A DNA stretch of 64,000 nt from the NCBI GenBank assembly GCA_018389105.1, contig JACATO010000645.1, forward strand, positions 310,001 to 374,000. Direction: 5' to 3'. Both the position numbers and the translations under genes were made by a program. The notes under the pieces are model-generated. The model saw nothing but the letters and a program-made list of their open reading frames with translations, did no database searches and had not been told where the DNA came from. Within the stretch, counting starts at the first letter, position 1. Each line of letters begins with the position of its first letter. This DNA comes from Nautilus pompilius (lineage: Eukaryota; Mollusca; Cephalopoda; Nautilida; Nautilidae). Shown here one piece after another: positions 45,001 through 57,000 of this stretch.

Positions 45001-48000
45001 GTATCTTTTGAAAATGATTTTGTTTAAAGTGGATTTACTGTCCTCTAAAGCCCTGCGGCTACTCCAAGCTACCTGCTGAGCAGTGAAGGCCAGAATATTC
45101 AAAAGCCCGTCTTTTTGTTGTGATGGATAAAAGTTACGTCTTTCCTCTAATAGTAAATTTTCCCCTTCCTTTGTTTTACTCCTATTCACATTCTTCCATG
45201 TTCTGATATTTTCTATGGCATGTGCACATCACTTTCATCAATTCCATTTGCTGTGTCACCACTCACTTGTTCCTTAAACAGATGTAATGTGATTCATAAT
45301 ATTGCTATTTTCTTGCTGTTTGATATGATAAATCAGGAGCTTATCATTTTAAAGAATCTTTTAATTGTCCATAATTTGCAAGAGAATGTTCCATGGAGGT
45401 TTTAGTAAGACTCTCATATTAGCCAAGTTGTGGTTTTCACTATTGATTTCATTGATGGTTATCAGAAAAGATAATTGCTAGTTAAATTTTTTTGGTTGAC
45501 AATGGTGACTTGGCAACTGTTTTTTTGGAGCCTGCTAATACTTATTTAGTATCAGCTCTAAACTTTTAAATATTATCACCAACTACAACTTTGTTTATAG
45601 ATCAAAAACAATACTAAACTCAAAACCAAACCCCATGACATGCCACTAAAGATTTCACATTATATGAAGTGATACTTCATTTAATAGTATTTTTCGGTAG
45701 TTTCTAGTTTGTTCTATATCCAGTGCATGTGCGTGTGTATGCTACACTCATAGCAATTTCATTTGCTTTTTGTTGTCTTTCAAGTGGAACTTAATAAAAA
45801 ACCTTACCCAAGTCTACATAAACATCAACAACTTGGGTTTTTTTTACATCAAGTGACTAATCAATAAGCACAATTGGTAATGAAACTAACAAAATTTAGC
45901 AGGTATGAAAAAGACCTAGCCAAGATACCAACTACAATTTGTACCAACCAAACCTTCGGCTAAAATTTTTATTTTAAAAATAACAAAGATTACATATACT
46001 TTTCATTTTTTAAAATTCGGTGTTTTATATGAATTGTTATTACTCTGTACAAAATATTTAACAAGGTAAGTAATTTTACTTTAAAAGTTAATTAAACAGA
46101 TTTGTTTTGTTTAAAAGCAGTTTTAAGTTGACAGTCAGTCTGCAGAACACTTTGCTAGTATCTTCAATTTTAAATTAACAAAATAAATCCATTCCATTAA
46201 TGCTTTTTTAATTTGTGCTTGTTACAACCTCAAGGCTTTATCTTGTATTTTCATTTGAAGGTTTATTTTGTTGGTACTGTGTTCAAGGTATCCAGGTATT
46301 TTTTAAAATGTTCATCTTTACTTTTGTTTTCTACCAGTATTGTATTCTTGCTCACTTTTAGTTTTGTCTTACCAATCTTTTTTTGGTGTATAAATTTAAT
46401 TGCTCATTTACCTGTTCAGAGTATGAATCTTCAATATCCACTTCATACTCCTGCTGAACGACACTTTCTCGATTAGTCAAACGCTCTTTGCTGGATGTAC
46501 AAGAACTGTATTTCTGATATCTAAAAGAATTTATAAATAAATAATAAAAAACAATTAAATAAGAACAAAAAATAAACCAATATCGACTTCAATAATTCCT
46601 GCAGTAAACAACTCATTTTCCAATAATTTATTCTTTTCTTACAAAAACAGAGAGGCATCTTATTTTATACAGTGAAGAGAAACACTCCAAGAACAAAGCT
46701 AAAATAATGTATTAAATCAATGACTTAAAATGCCAGCATCTATATTTTTTTCAATATTTTTGTAATGAGCACAAATTTTGATAAGTTACTGATCTTATTT
46801 GATGATCTTGTGAGTCAGAGTTTCTGTTTTTAAATCTATACTTGAATGATACAAGGTATGTAAAATCAGTAACAAATCTTGCCTGTCTACCTACTTCACA
46901 CATATGAAAAGAACAAACAAATATCCAGTACTGTATTCAAATTCTTTTTACTATCTCCACCCAATAAATATAAGCAAGTCCTTTTATAGTCATCCATTTA
47001 CATATTTTGTTGTGGATTTAATATTCTACCACATTTTTAGATTATAGAAACATTGTTTTTCTCAAGGTTTAATAGTGTGGTTAATCAAATTGAAAAAAAG
47101 AATTTAAAAATTGTATTTTAATAAATAGCAAAGAAATTATTTATCAGGGGGGGAATGCAACTTAAATGATGCTGGTGCATATAAAATTATTACAAGTGAT
47201 AATAATATAGCGCTTACCAATTGACAGCACTACAAAATACCAGAAGATTCACAACATGTGGATGCTATACTTAGAAAAGACGCAGTCTCAACAACAGTAG
47301 AAACTTTTTTTTAGCAAGAAAGTTCTAAAATGCCCCCAAAAATTCCGTAATAAAATCTTGTGTTAAAGTAGAAAACCGAGGAAGGTGAATAGAATCAGCA
47401 ATAGCTTCAATTTTGTTACAAAAAAAGAAAAAAAGAGTATATCTGTGTTTTAAAAGCATTAACAATTACTTTTTAGAAATTAATGAGATAGTTTTAATTC
47501 TTAGTTTAATTGCTATTAATGTGATTGGAAAAGCCCAGACTGTTTCAGTAATATTTCCTTGACACCACCACCAGAGTCTAGCCCTGAACACTGGTTTTGT
47601 ATATTGTTATTTTCCAATCATATAACTTTGTATACATTGGAAGTTTTGTTTCCATGTTATATCTATGCAAAATGCATACATATCAAGATCATATACTGTA
47701 AGCATTTAAAACAATGTTTTAATTTTGAAATTTAAACTACAATATTCACAGTAACATCTAATAAAATATGCACAAAAACAAAATATTAAATTATCTGTCA
47801 GAAAACAAGATGTTTTTAGCCTTGATTATGCAAGAATACAACTACTAACTACTAAAAGATGAAGGTCCTAAAGTTTTCTTTTTTACATATTTAATGTTTC
47901 TACTAGTACTAAAGGACATTAATCATAAGATAAAATGCTTGAGCCCACACAAATCTTTTAGTCTTAACCATTTTCAGAGTAATATGAAAGATGGAGAGAG

Positions 48001-51000
48001 TGAGAAAGAGACAGACAGAATTCAAAAAAGACATACAGGTAGGCAGTCAAATATTGAATTCATTTCTTAAGTTTTATCCAGGAAGTGTTCTATTTCACAA
48101 ATTGCATCATATAGAGTATCTCCATCACCTTGGCTTTCCAAAAACAGTTTTAGAGAATTAAAGATGTTTCTTTGCCTCAGATGATATTCCTTCATGTTTG
48201 AATCGCTTAAGCCAATCCAAATTGTGAATAAAGTGATAACTCCTAGTTCTTTTGTGATGTCCAAAGCTTTTCCCTCTCAAGATTTGTCCTAATATAAGGG
48301 CGTCCATGACCTTATTTTGTTTAAACAAACAAAAAGAAAGCAAAATCATTCCCCCTGCATTTCTCTCATTCATTTCCAAAAGAGCTGGAATGCAGGGGAG
48401 TTTTTTTAAGAATAGTTGGTACCATTAGATTCACAATGCCATACTTCTAGCAGATTCCAGTCTTTTTTCTTCTAGCACTTCTATTTTGGATTCAAGAGAG
48501 ATGCCTTGTTTGTGTTTTGACATGGCAGTATTTTACATACAGAGCCGACCAACTACAAACAACTGCCTGTGCAGCAAGTGTTGATAATAGATCAATGAGA
48601 GAATAGATCGATTACGAATGCTCACAAAACAGGCACTAAAACAACCAGTCAATACGACTGAAGCAAAACATCCTCTCTCCCCCACCATTACATGCCATGG
48701 CCATGCCCCACAGTGGCACTGAGATCTTTCAAGTCAATCATTTCAGAAATGGCTCATGCTAAGTGTTTTTTTCATCTAGTTGCTTTATATAGTGTAATAT
48801 TCATAAAAAGAGATGAGAGAGAGAGAAAAACAGAACTCCAGAGCTCTTCTATTAAATGTGATTTCATATTCGCTGTTTTCATCTTAAGTGCAGTGACTGT
48901 ACTTAACAACCTCCTGTCCAGGCCTCTGGTTTAAGTACATATCTGACACAGGTTCAGGTGCTTTGCAGTACTTGACACTACATAAGTAAATTCTTTTCAA
49001 CTAGCTGCAGAATTTTCCATTCCCTCCTCATAAAAAAAAAAAAAAAGTTTTATCATCTTTGTATATCTGGGATAAGTTTTTGTAGCAAGGACAAACAGAA
49101 AGGTGAAGACTAAAAGCTCTCAATATTTAGAAAGTAAAAGTGAGACTGGCAACTTTAGTGACTTCCTGAGAAATCTTCAAGTTATCAGAACTGGATATGT
49201 CCTGTTTAAAGTGAATGCTTTGAATGGACTTGTGACCATTGAAACACGGGTTGCTATCAAGATAACAGTATTGAATGTTCTACTTCAATGAATATAATAA
49301 ATTTTCAAAGCAAACTGCTTTGCATGCATTTAATTCTTTTATCTGTTATCCCTATTTTTTTTTCTAAAGTATAGTACCAATGAACATAAAATAGATGCCA
49401 GCAAATAAGCTGTAAATGAGGTATAATAAATATGGAAATTTAGGTAAAGGAGTAATCTGATTGAATATTGGTCATGTGATATATATATAAAACAATGTTT
49501 ATAATTTAAAATTATTATATTAAGTTGGAAGAATTTTACAAATATTATGTAAAGAGTTGCAGAAAATAATATTACCATTTAAGAAGTCAATGCAGTTTTA
49601 AAAAAACCTAGTGTGGTGTCTCTTTAATTGGAAAAATAGACTAAAATTTAAAGCTAAAGAAAAAAAATTCATTTTCCAGACTTTTATTACTTAATATATT
49701 AAATTTCTAAAGTAATGATGTCTTTTTTGGTGTTGATTCATAATAAAGATACTAAAGAAAACAATAACAAATCAAGATTGCTGAAAGGTTATTTAATTAG
49801 GAGGGAATTAATTCTCTACATCAAATAATTGTCTTTAAATGAGCAAGTTCTTAAAAATAATAATAATAAATTCTAGAATAATAATAACAATAGTATAGCA
49901 ATGTTTATAAAAATAATCTAATTTATTTACAATATCTGAGTAACAATTTATTTTATATTAATACCACAATAAGCTTTATTTTAACACAATTTAAATATAA
50001 ATGAAAGCTTACCTTCGTGTTACTACTGTGTAGTCTGACGTGTAGCACTGCACAAAATCGTAAACATGTGGATCCGTCTCTGCTCTGTAAGCAAGGGCAG
50101 AGAAGCAAGCATACAGCTTTCTCATTACAGTTACAACATGCGCTAAGTTCAATTTTCTTTTAATGGCTAAGAGAGACCAAAAAAGACTTGATCACTAATT
50201 TATATTTAGTTTAAAATTTATATTATTTATCAATCATGAAATCTATTTTCAGATATAAACTTGCAAAGTTAGGACTGTTTATTCTAAAAGGAAACAACCA
50301 TTTAAAAAAGAGCAAAATATCTTATGACCTCCTGTTTATTCTAATTTCCGACATTAAACTTGCGAATAGTGATCCCCTTAAGGGAAGAAAAGAAAGAAAT
50401 GTAAATAAAACATCTAAAAGAAACACTTTTGAGCATTCAATACCAAATGGACCAATATTTTGAGAATTTTCCATCTTACATTTGAATCATTTTAGGTACA
50501 AAATTACATCTGCATAAGTTAAAAAAAAATTAGTAAAACATATTTCATCCCAAGATACAAACTCAATAACTGAAGAGGATAAAATGTCAGAGACATTTGG
50601 ACAAATTTTCCAACTTTTTGTGTTGGAAAGATCATTTCTCCAAAAATGATTACGAGGATCAGCAAATCTCCATTTTGTCCCTTCTTCCTAGCTTCTGGGC
50701 TATTTCCAATAGATGGATCATCTTCTCCATTTTCTAAAAAAGTATATCTACTCTTTTGGATATACATAGGTTTGGTGCTTACAACATTTCAAACACTTAC
50801 TTGCTGAACTACAAGCAATTTAATAGTAGTACAAGTTAAATAAAGTGGAGTCTGTCTACTGCTGCCTCTGAATACATCAAAATTCTGTCCAAACTAACAT
50901 TAATTTTTGATCCCAGTAGATGGTGTTATCATCATTATTTAAATTCTGAGTAATCAGACCTCTTCAAATTAATCAATGACAGTCAAAAATCATATTTTAT

Positions 51001-54000
51001 CTAGAAAATATCTCTTTGTAAACAGGCATCACAGTCAGCTTGTAACAACTGATTCAAAGCAGATAAACAGCTGTGAAATTATGGAATGTTAACTACCATG
51101 AGTTTGGTTGGAGAACAACGAATACAACACAAGTTATCCGCAAATGCATCAATAACACCACAGCTGCTCCATGTGTATCACCACCACCACAGTAGATAGT
51201 GTGTTTTTTGTTTAGTCCCAGAAAATTATAGATTACCTTGCTGCCAACATCATATAATGAACAAGCATATATAAATACTACATCTCTCATTGAAGGAGGC
51301 TGATTCCTCGTGGTGTACATATGGATAGCCCCAGTTCTTGGTCTTATTAAAAATAACGTGTTTTGTCAATGATTTTATTAATCATGTCAAAATGTCAGAT
51401 CAAAGGAGAGAATTAACAGTGAAGGAGAAAGGAAAGTTGCTACAAAACTATGATTAGCTGCCTCTGCCTTTACAACTTGCTGATAAATACAATACAGGAA
51501 CAATGTATTTATTTGTTTGTCATCATTTACGTTTTGTCTATGACAAGAAGGAATAAACATTAAAATAGAAAGCAGATTTATTAGCTTTCTGCATTACAGA
51601 TTACAGCTAAATTAAGTGTGATAGTTGAAGGGTAAATTAATTGCACTTGAGTACTCAGACACCCTGCCAGTTCATTCTGATGTTGGTTTAGACAAAGTCT
51701 ACAGTATTTGTTAATTTTCTCATGCAGAAATAGCAACAGTTCAGTAAATGTGTTGTATAAAGTTGCTTTTTTATACAAAAAAACTCAAATAAAAATACAT
51801 TTAAGAATTGAAAAAAAAAATTATTGATAAAATGCAACATCTAAATCCAAACAATCTAAATGCAATTTGTAAACATTGCTTTTTGAATGAATAAAACCTA
51901 GAATATTTCATCATAAATGTTAAGTAATGCACCTACCCTGCTTCTGGGATTACAGGGTTCAAAGTCCTGCATGGTCTGGGAACTAAATGAACATCAATAT
52001 CATCCTCTGGAAACTGGAGGAGGTCACTGAAGGGGTCACGATTAATGGTAGTTTGATGCTGCAGAATAAAGTCCTCAAATTCCAAAGGCTCAATGTCTCT
52101 ATGAAGCTACCATATTTGAAAGAAAAGGAAAAAAGTTATTTTACCTTCTTATTTAAAATTATCAATTGAAAAAACAACAAACTATTTTTAACAATAGAAG
52201 GAAAATACATCTATCTTGAAAGGTAAACAGACGTACACCAAAACTGCCTCAGCCAGTAAGAGGATCGTTTTGTCACTAGTATACAAAAAAGGAAAAAAAG
52301 ATAAATAAGTTCTGCTACATGTGAATCATCTCTAAAGGCTTCTTCAAAATGTAGAATAGCATACTTTAGCAAACAAACATAAGTAATAAGTGGTTATAAT
52401 AATATTTTAGTATTATTTAATTTGAATTAACAGAAGTTGTACAGATACAAACAGCTGTTTGAGAAAATTAATTCCTAACAAGAATTTTAAAACATTTTTT
52501 TCAACAAACTTTTAAATTTACTTACAGATCTAAGACAATGAACTAAAAAACAAAATTTTAAATATAAAGTACATCATTGTGAAGTTTTTTATGTTTTACT
52601 GAGCTAAGAATAATCATCTATCTAGAATTTCGCTTTTTAAATTTATATATCTGATTATAGAGAACAATGTCACAATTTATTCACTTCAAAATGTAAAAAT
52701 TTATTTTGGAGGTCCATCATCTTGACCAGTTTCAGCGGCGGTATCTTAGCTTAGCTCGTCCCCTCCTTATGGTGGCAGACATTTAGTATCGATTAGATCT
52801 GGCTAAGACAAATGGAACTTAATAAAATCACCAAAATGTCTCAAATGTCCAGAGATGGACGAAACGGTACTACACTGTATATTTTCATGTCCAGTGAACA
52901 TAGAACTGTGGTGTCTAGTCCGAGATTTGATCTTTCAAATTAAAAGTCCCCAAAAAGAACTTACGTCTTTTTGGCGCATCTTTGGATTTAATAATAAAAA
53001 TAAAAAGGACTGCTTATCTAACTCTCTGGTTTTTACCGCTCAGCGGATTGCTTGAGGTAGCCGAAAGGCTTTAGAGAGCGGTCACCTCACCTCAACTAAA
53101 TTACTCTTCCAAAAATACGTAACACATTGGTTACACCAAAGATATGCAGTCATGCAATCCAGCAAAAATGACAGAGCATATTTCTCAGCCATCTGGCTGA
53201 TTAATGGTGCTTTAGGCCACATCAATGGACAAAACAAACTAATCACATTTACAGACACCTCTAAACTTAACACACCCACACTAGATCAGCCCCCATGAGT
53301 CAATCTCTCTCTTCCTTCTCTCTTTATTTTGACTCATGTATCTTTAAATGTCTGTTTCTATAACTTTGAATCTTCTTTTCTATTAGGTAAAAAGACAACA
53401 GTAACGAAGACAGTGATATGGATGATAATTTTATAATTATGAATTTAATATTATAGTCTTCGCCAAATGGCCTGATGACCTGTGAATATGAAGAAACAAA
53501 GAATTTCCTACCTTCTATATATATATATTTTATATAAATAATTAAACACAAAAACAAGGATAATGGAGAATATCTTCACCTTATAATAACGAAAACAACT
53601 CCAGCCCCCTCTCTCAAGTGCAAGCCTCTATTTATTTATAAAGTCTCCCACCCAATATATAATACCCCATGTAAATGGACTAACCATGATTCTGTCTTTG
53701 TTACCTAAACAGCACTACCCCAGTCCCAACAACAACTAGGACACAAGAATATATATATATTATTTTCAGATGGTGTGGAATTGGGTACCTGGTCACTGTG
53801 ATGATAATCACCACTTTCCACCCAATACCATCCAAAAGGGAACCTCCAGTCCCCCTACATGGGAGGTGAACTGTGTTCACTATGTAACATCATCCTGGGA
53901 ACCTCTGGTTCCCCGACGTGGGAGGACTGGATGAAAAGCGATGGGAAACGGAGGGAGAACATGTCTCCATCCATTTTACAAACAATAAAAATAGAGTCCT

Positions 54001-57000
54001 ACACCCGTTCCCGAATCCGTCTTGGATTTTACAAAAATAAATTGTGGCCCAAACTTTCCCTCCACAGAACAAGGACATACAGAGAGAAAACTCTGTTCTA
54101 GAGAGTCCAGCCAGGATAAACCTACCCCTCCTGTGTGCAATACGAAGGAGTTTGGGTAGCCCGCTGCTCTCGCTAGGCTGAGGTACAATCTAAACAAAAC
54201 ACAGGCCGAAATAAGAACTCAATTGTAAACAGCTGTGACGGCCGGTCATGGAACCGATCCAGTTACACCCACATACACATGCAACTTCACAAACACTCCC
54301 CTAAACACCGCACAACACACACAAAAAAAAAAAAGATTTTTGTCTAGCCAGCCTGCACCTCCCCACTCCATGGGACTTCTTTGGTCTCATCCCACTTCTA
54401 ATTTTGATAATTTTAGTAGGCCGTGCTATGGCATCTAAAATTATCATGATTAGCCATTTTTATGCTAATCATTGTTTCTGATGTTACACATCTAATTTTT
54501 TAAACAAGAATTTTTATAGTTAGTATATACAGGCTGTCCACAGTCTCAATATGCTAATACTATTAATTTTAGTTGTTTTAGTGCAAGACCAGCTGAAGAT
54601 AACCATGAATGACACCATCCCTTTTAAGAATGGACATATGCTGCAGTAGACAAACTTTGGATATTATCCAGAATGATTTTGAAAAAGGTTTCAGAACATC
54701 CACAAAAGTGAATCTTATTATCTGGATTTCAAAACAATTTTTATGACTATGAAACAGTAATAAAGGCTTGCAGCAAGTTATTGAGTTACAATTAAATTGA
54801 TATGCCAAAATTAACTCTTCACAAACTTTGAAGACTGCTCAGCAGATGCAACCTTATAAGTCAATGTAGAATTTCAGACAATAAACTCTAAAGGCATCAG
54901 AAAATGTATGCTACAAGTTTCTCAGTGTTCTCTCTCAGTCACATGATCATCATAACATCTTTTTCAGTGACAAGCATGAAAGCATGAGAAAAATGTGTTC
55001 TAGTCAAAGGAGAACCCTCACTCCTTTGAGACAGTTGAATTCATCTCCCACATGTTACTGTGGGCTGCTGTATCTTATGACTCTTGTGTCCTCTCAATGA
55101 GTGACATACTTCAAGTGATTATGTTGTCTAGCACTATGATGAAAGGAATGGTTAATTGTTAGTTTAGCTGTGTTTTCTTTAATTTCCCCCTTTTCATTAA
55201 CAGTTATTCATTCTACTGTCAACTGTCAGTGATAGTACTTCTTGTCATAGTTTTCACCACTTACTGGAAAGAAAAGCAGAAAAGTCAACTGATTAGTTGT
55301 AATACTGTCTATTTTTTCAGCTTAGCAGACTCAGGATTCCTCTTTGTTTGTTGCTTTACAGCAAGGTGACTTCATTCACATTTGGAACAATTTTTAAGCA
55401 AAACTTAAAATAGAAAGTAAAGTTTTTAAAAATTTTGCCAAATTGTGAAAGCATTGATTATGTGCAAAATGTTCACAATTAACTGTGAAAATGGATGTGC
55501 AGACTATCAACTGACAACATGTAATAACAGCATCTGGGGATTTGTGAAGAAACTCAACAATGTGCACCATTATTCCAACCAGGACCTAAAATGTATGATA
55601 CAAATAGCATTTCTTCAAAGCAATGGCCAAAAAATGCAGCAGGAGAGTCAGAGACTATGTAACACCATTCAGCTATGCAGGACAATAAGAGTGTCTACAC
55701 AGACATAGGGTACCAGTATATGGAAAATGTGTGGCCACTCTTTAGATGCTGAGCAGATACTAACCTGAGTTCCATCAAAACTCAATCCACTTACACTCTT
55801 TGGGAGGTCTTGAGAGCTGAAGACTGTAGAAGAGACCTGTTTCCTCACTTCTGCAGCACCTTGCCTTTAAAAAGAAAAGGCAGAAAGCGAAAATTACAAT
55901 ATTTTGCTCACTAGTTAAATTCCAAAATGGCACATAAAAAAAAATCACTTAACTAAAGCAAGCACAAAGCATAATAAGCTATATTTAAAATACCATATAA
56001 AATAAAACAAAACATTTAAATTTTCATAAAATTAATAGAATTCAGAAGAAATCAGGAAGTTTGTGCTACAGATTACTTGGTGTCCCATTACACCTGATCA
56101 GCATAAACATTTTTTTCAGTGACAAGTGTGTGAAGTTTATCATAGTGCATGTATAAAGTGTGTTCTGGTCAAACGAGAGCCCCCTCACTTTGAAAATGCT
56201 GAACAAAATTCATCCTCCTATACCTAGAAGTATAACCATCTAATGGCAATTGTTTATACCACACTTTTTCTTAATGACTACATGCATACGTTTTATTCTT
56301 GAGCACTGTGGTATTTCTTTTCTTCTATAAATACACCAACACATGTAGAGAAACTGCATATATAATGATGATAATTTCTTGGTGACTGCTCTGCCAATCT
56401 GATCCTGTTTACATAGCAAATGTAAATAAATCTATCATTGTTCATGCCTAAGACTGTGTTCAGAAATTAATGTTAATGGAAATACTATGCTTTAATAAAT
56501 CATTCTATCTATTTTAATATATTTAAAATCAAAATTTTGAATAATAAAAAGCTAAAGGTTTATCTAATTTTTCAAGAAAATAACACAGACACAAAACTAA
56601 GTTGATCAAGCCTGCAGAAAGTATTTCTTAGTTGTTGTTAGCATACACCAACTCTAGACGACCCTGGTAAAGGAATGTAGTGCTGCAGTTGACTGCTAAG
56701 AATCACTGCCAATCTTGCACCACATAAGGCCCAGAAAATCCAGTTTCAGCAAAGAAATCCCTACTTCAGCTCTTCATTTCCAGATAAGGGAGAGAACCAG
56801 CATACCCAGGGGAAATACATGTGGCAGGTTGGAAAAGAAGATTGAGAAGAAACCATACTAGGAAGGGAAGGTTTGTCAAACCAAGCCTTTCACACAAGAA
56901 GCAAACTTGGGCCATCAACATTAGCAGTCCAGTAGTCTAACCACTGGACTGTCACATTTCCTGAATTTTTAAGTCATGGTTTCACTGACATGTAGCAGAG

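Larger units (their letters stand above)
52107..55764 (-). other. DOCK intron 2
   Basis: Holds a GC-richer insertion (about 52700-54450) whose left part is a LINE tail, and a repeat copy at 54940-55140. Two plus-strand open frames in the block (53859-54101, 54235-54438) are not recognised. The rest is plain AT-rich sequence. Confidence 0.7.

Noticed and set aside
46213-46476. 87-codon plus-strand frame overlapping exon 5
   Set aside because: Hydrophobic because of T-rich DNA; antisense to a real exon.
56899-56960. Functional tRNA gene on the minus strand
   Set aside because: A and B box-like words are present, but stems do not pair as in a tRNA and the body continues as in a SINE; a related copy exists at 27285.
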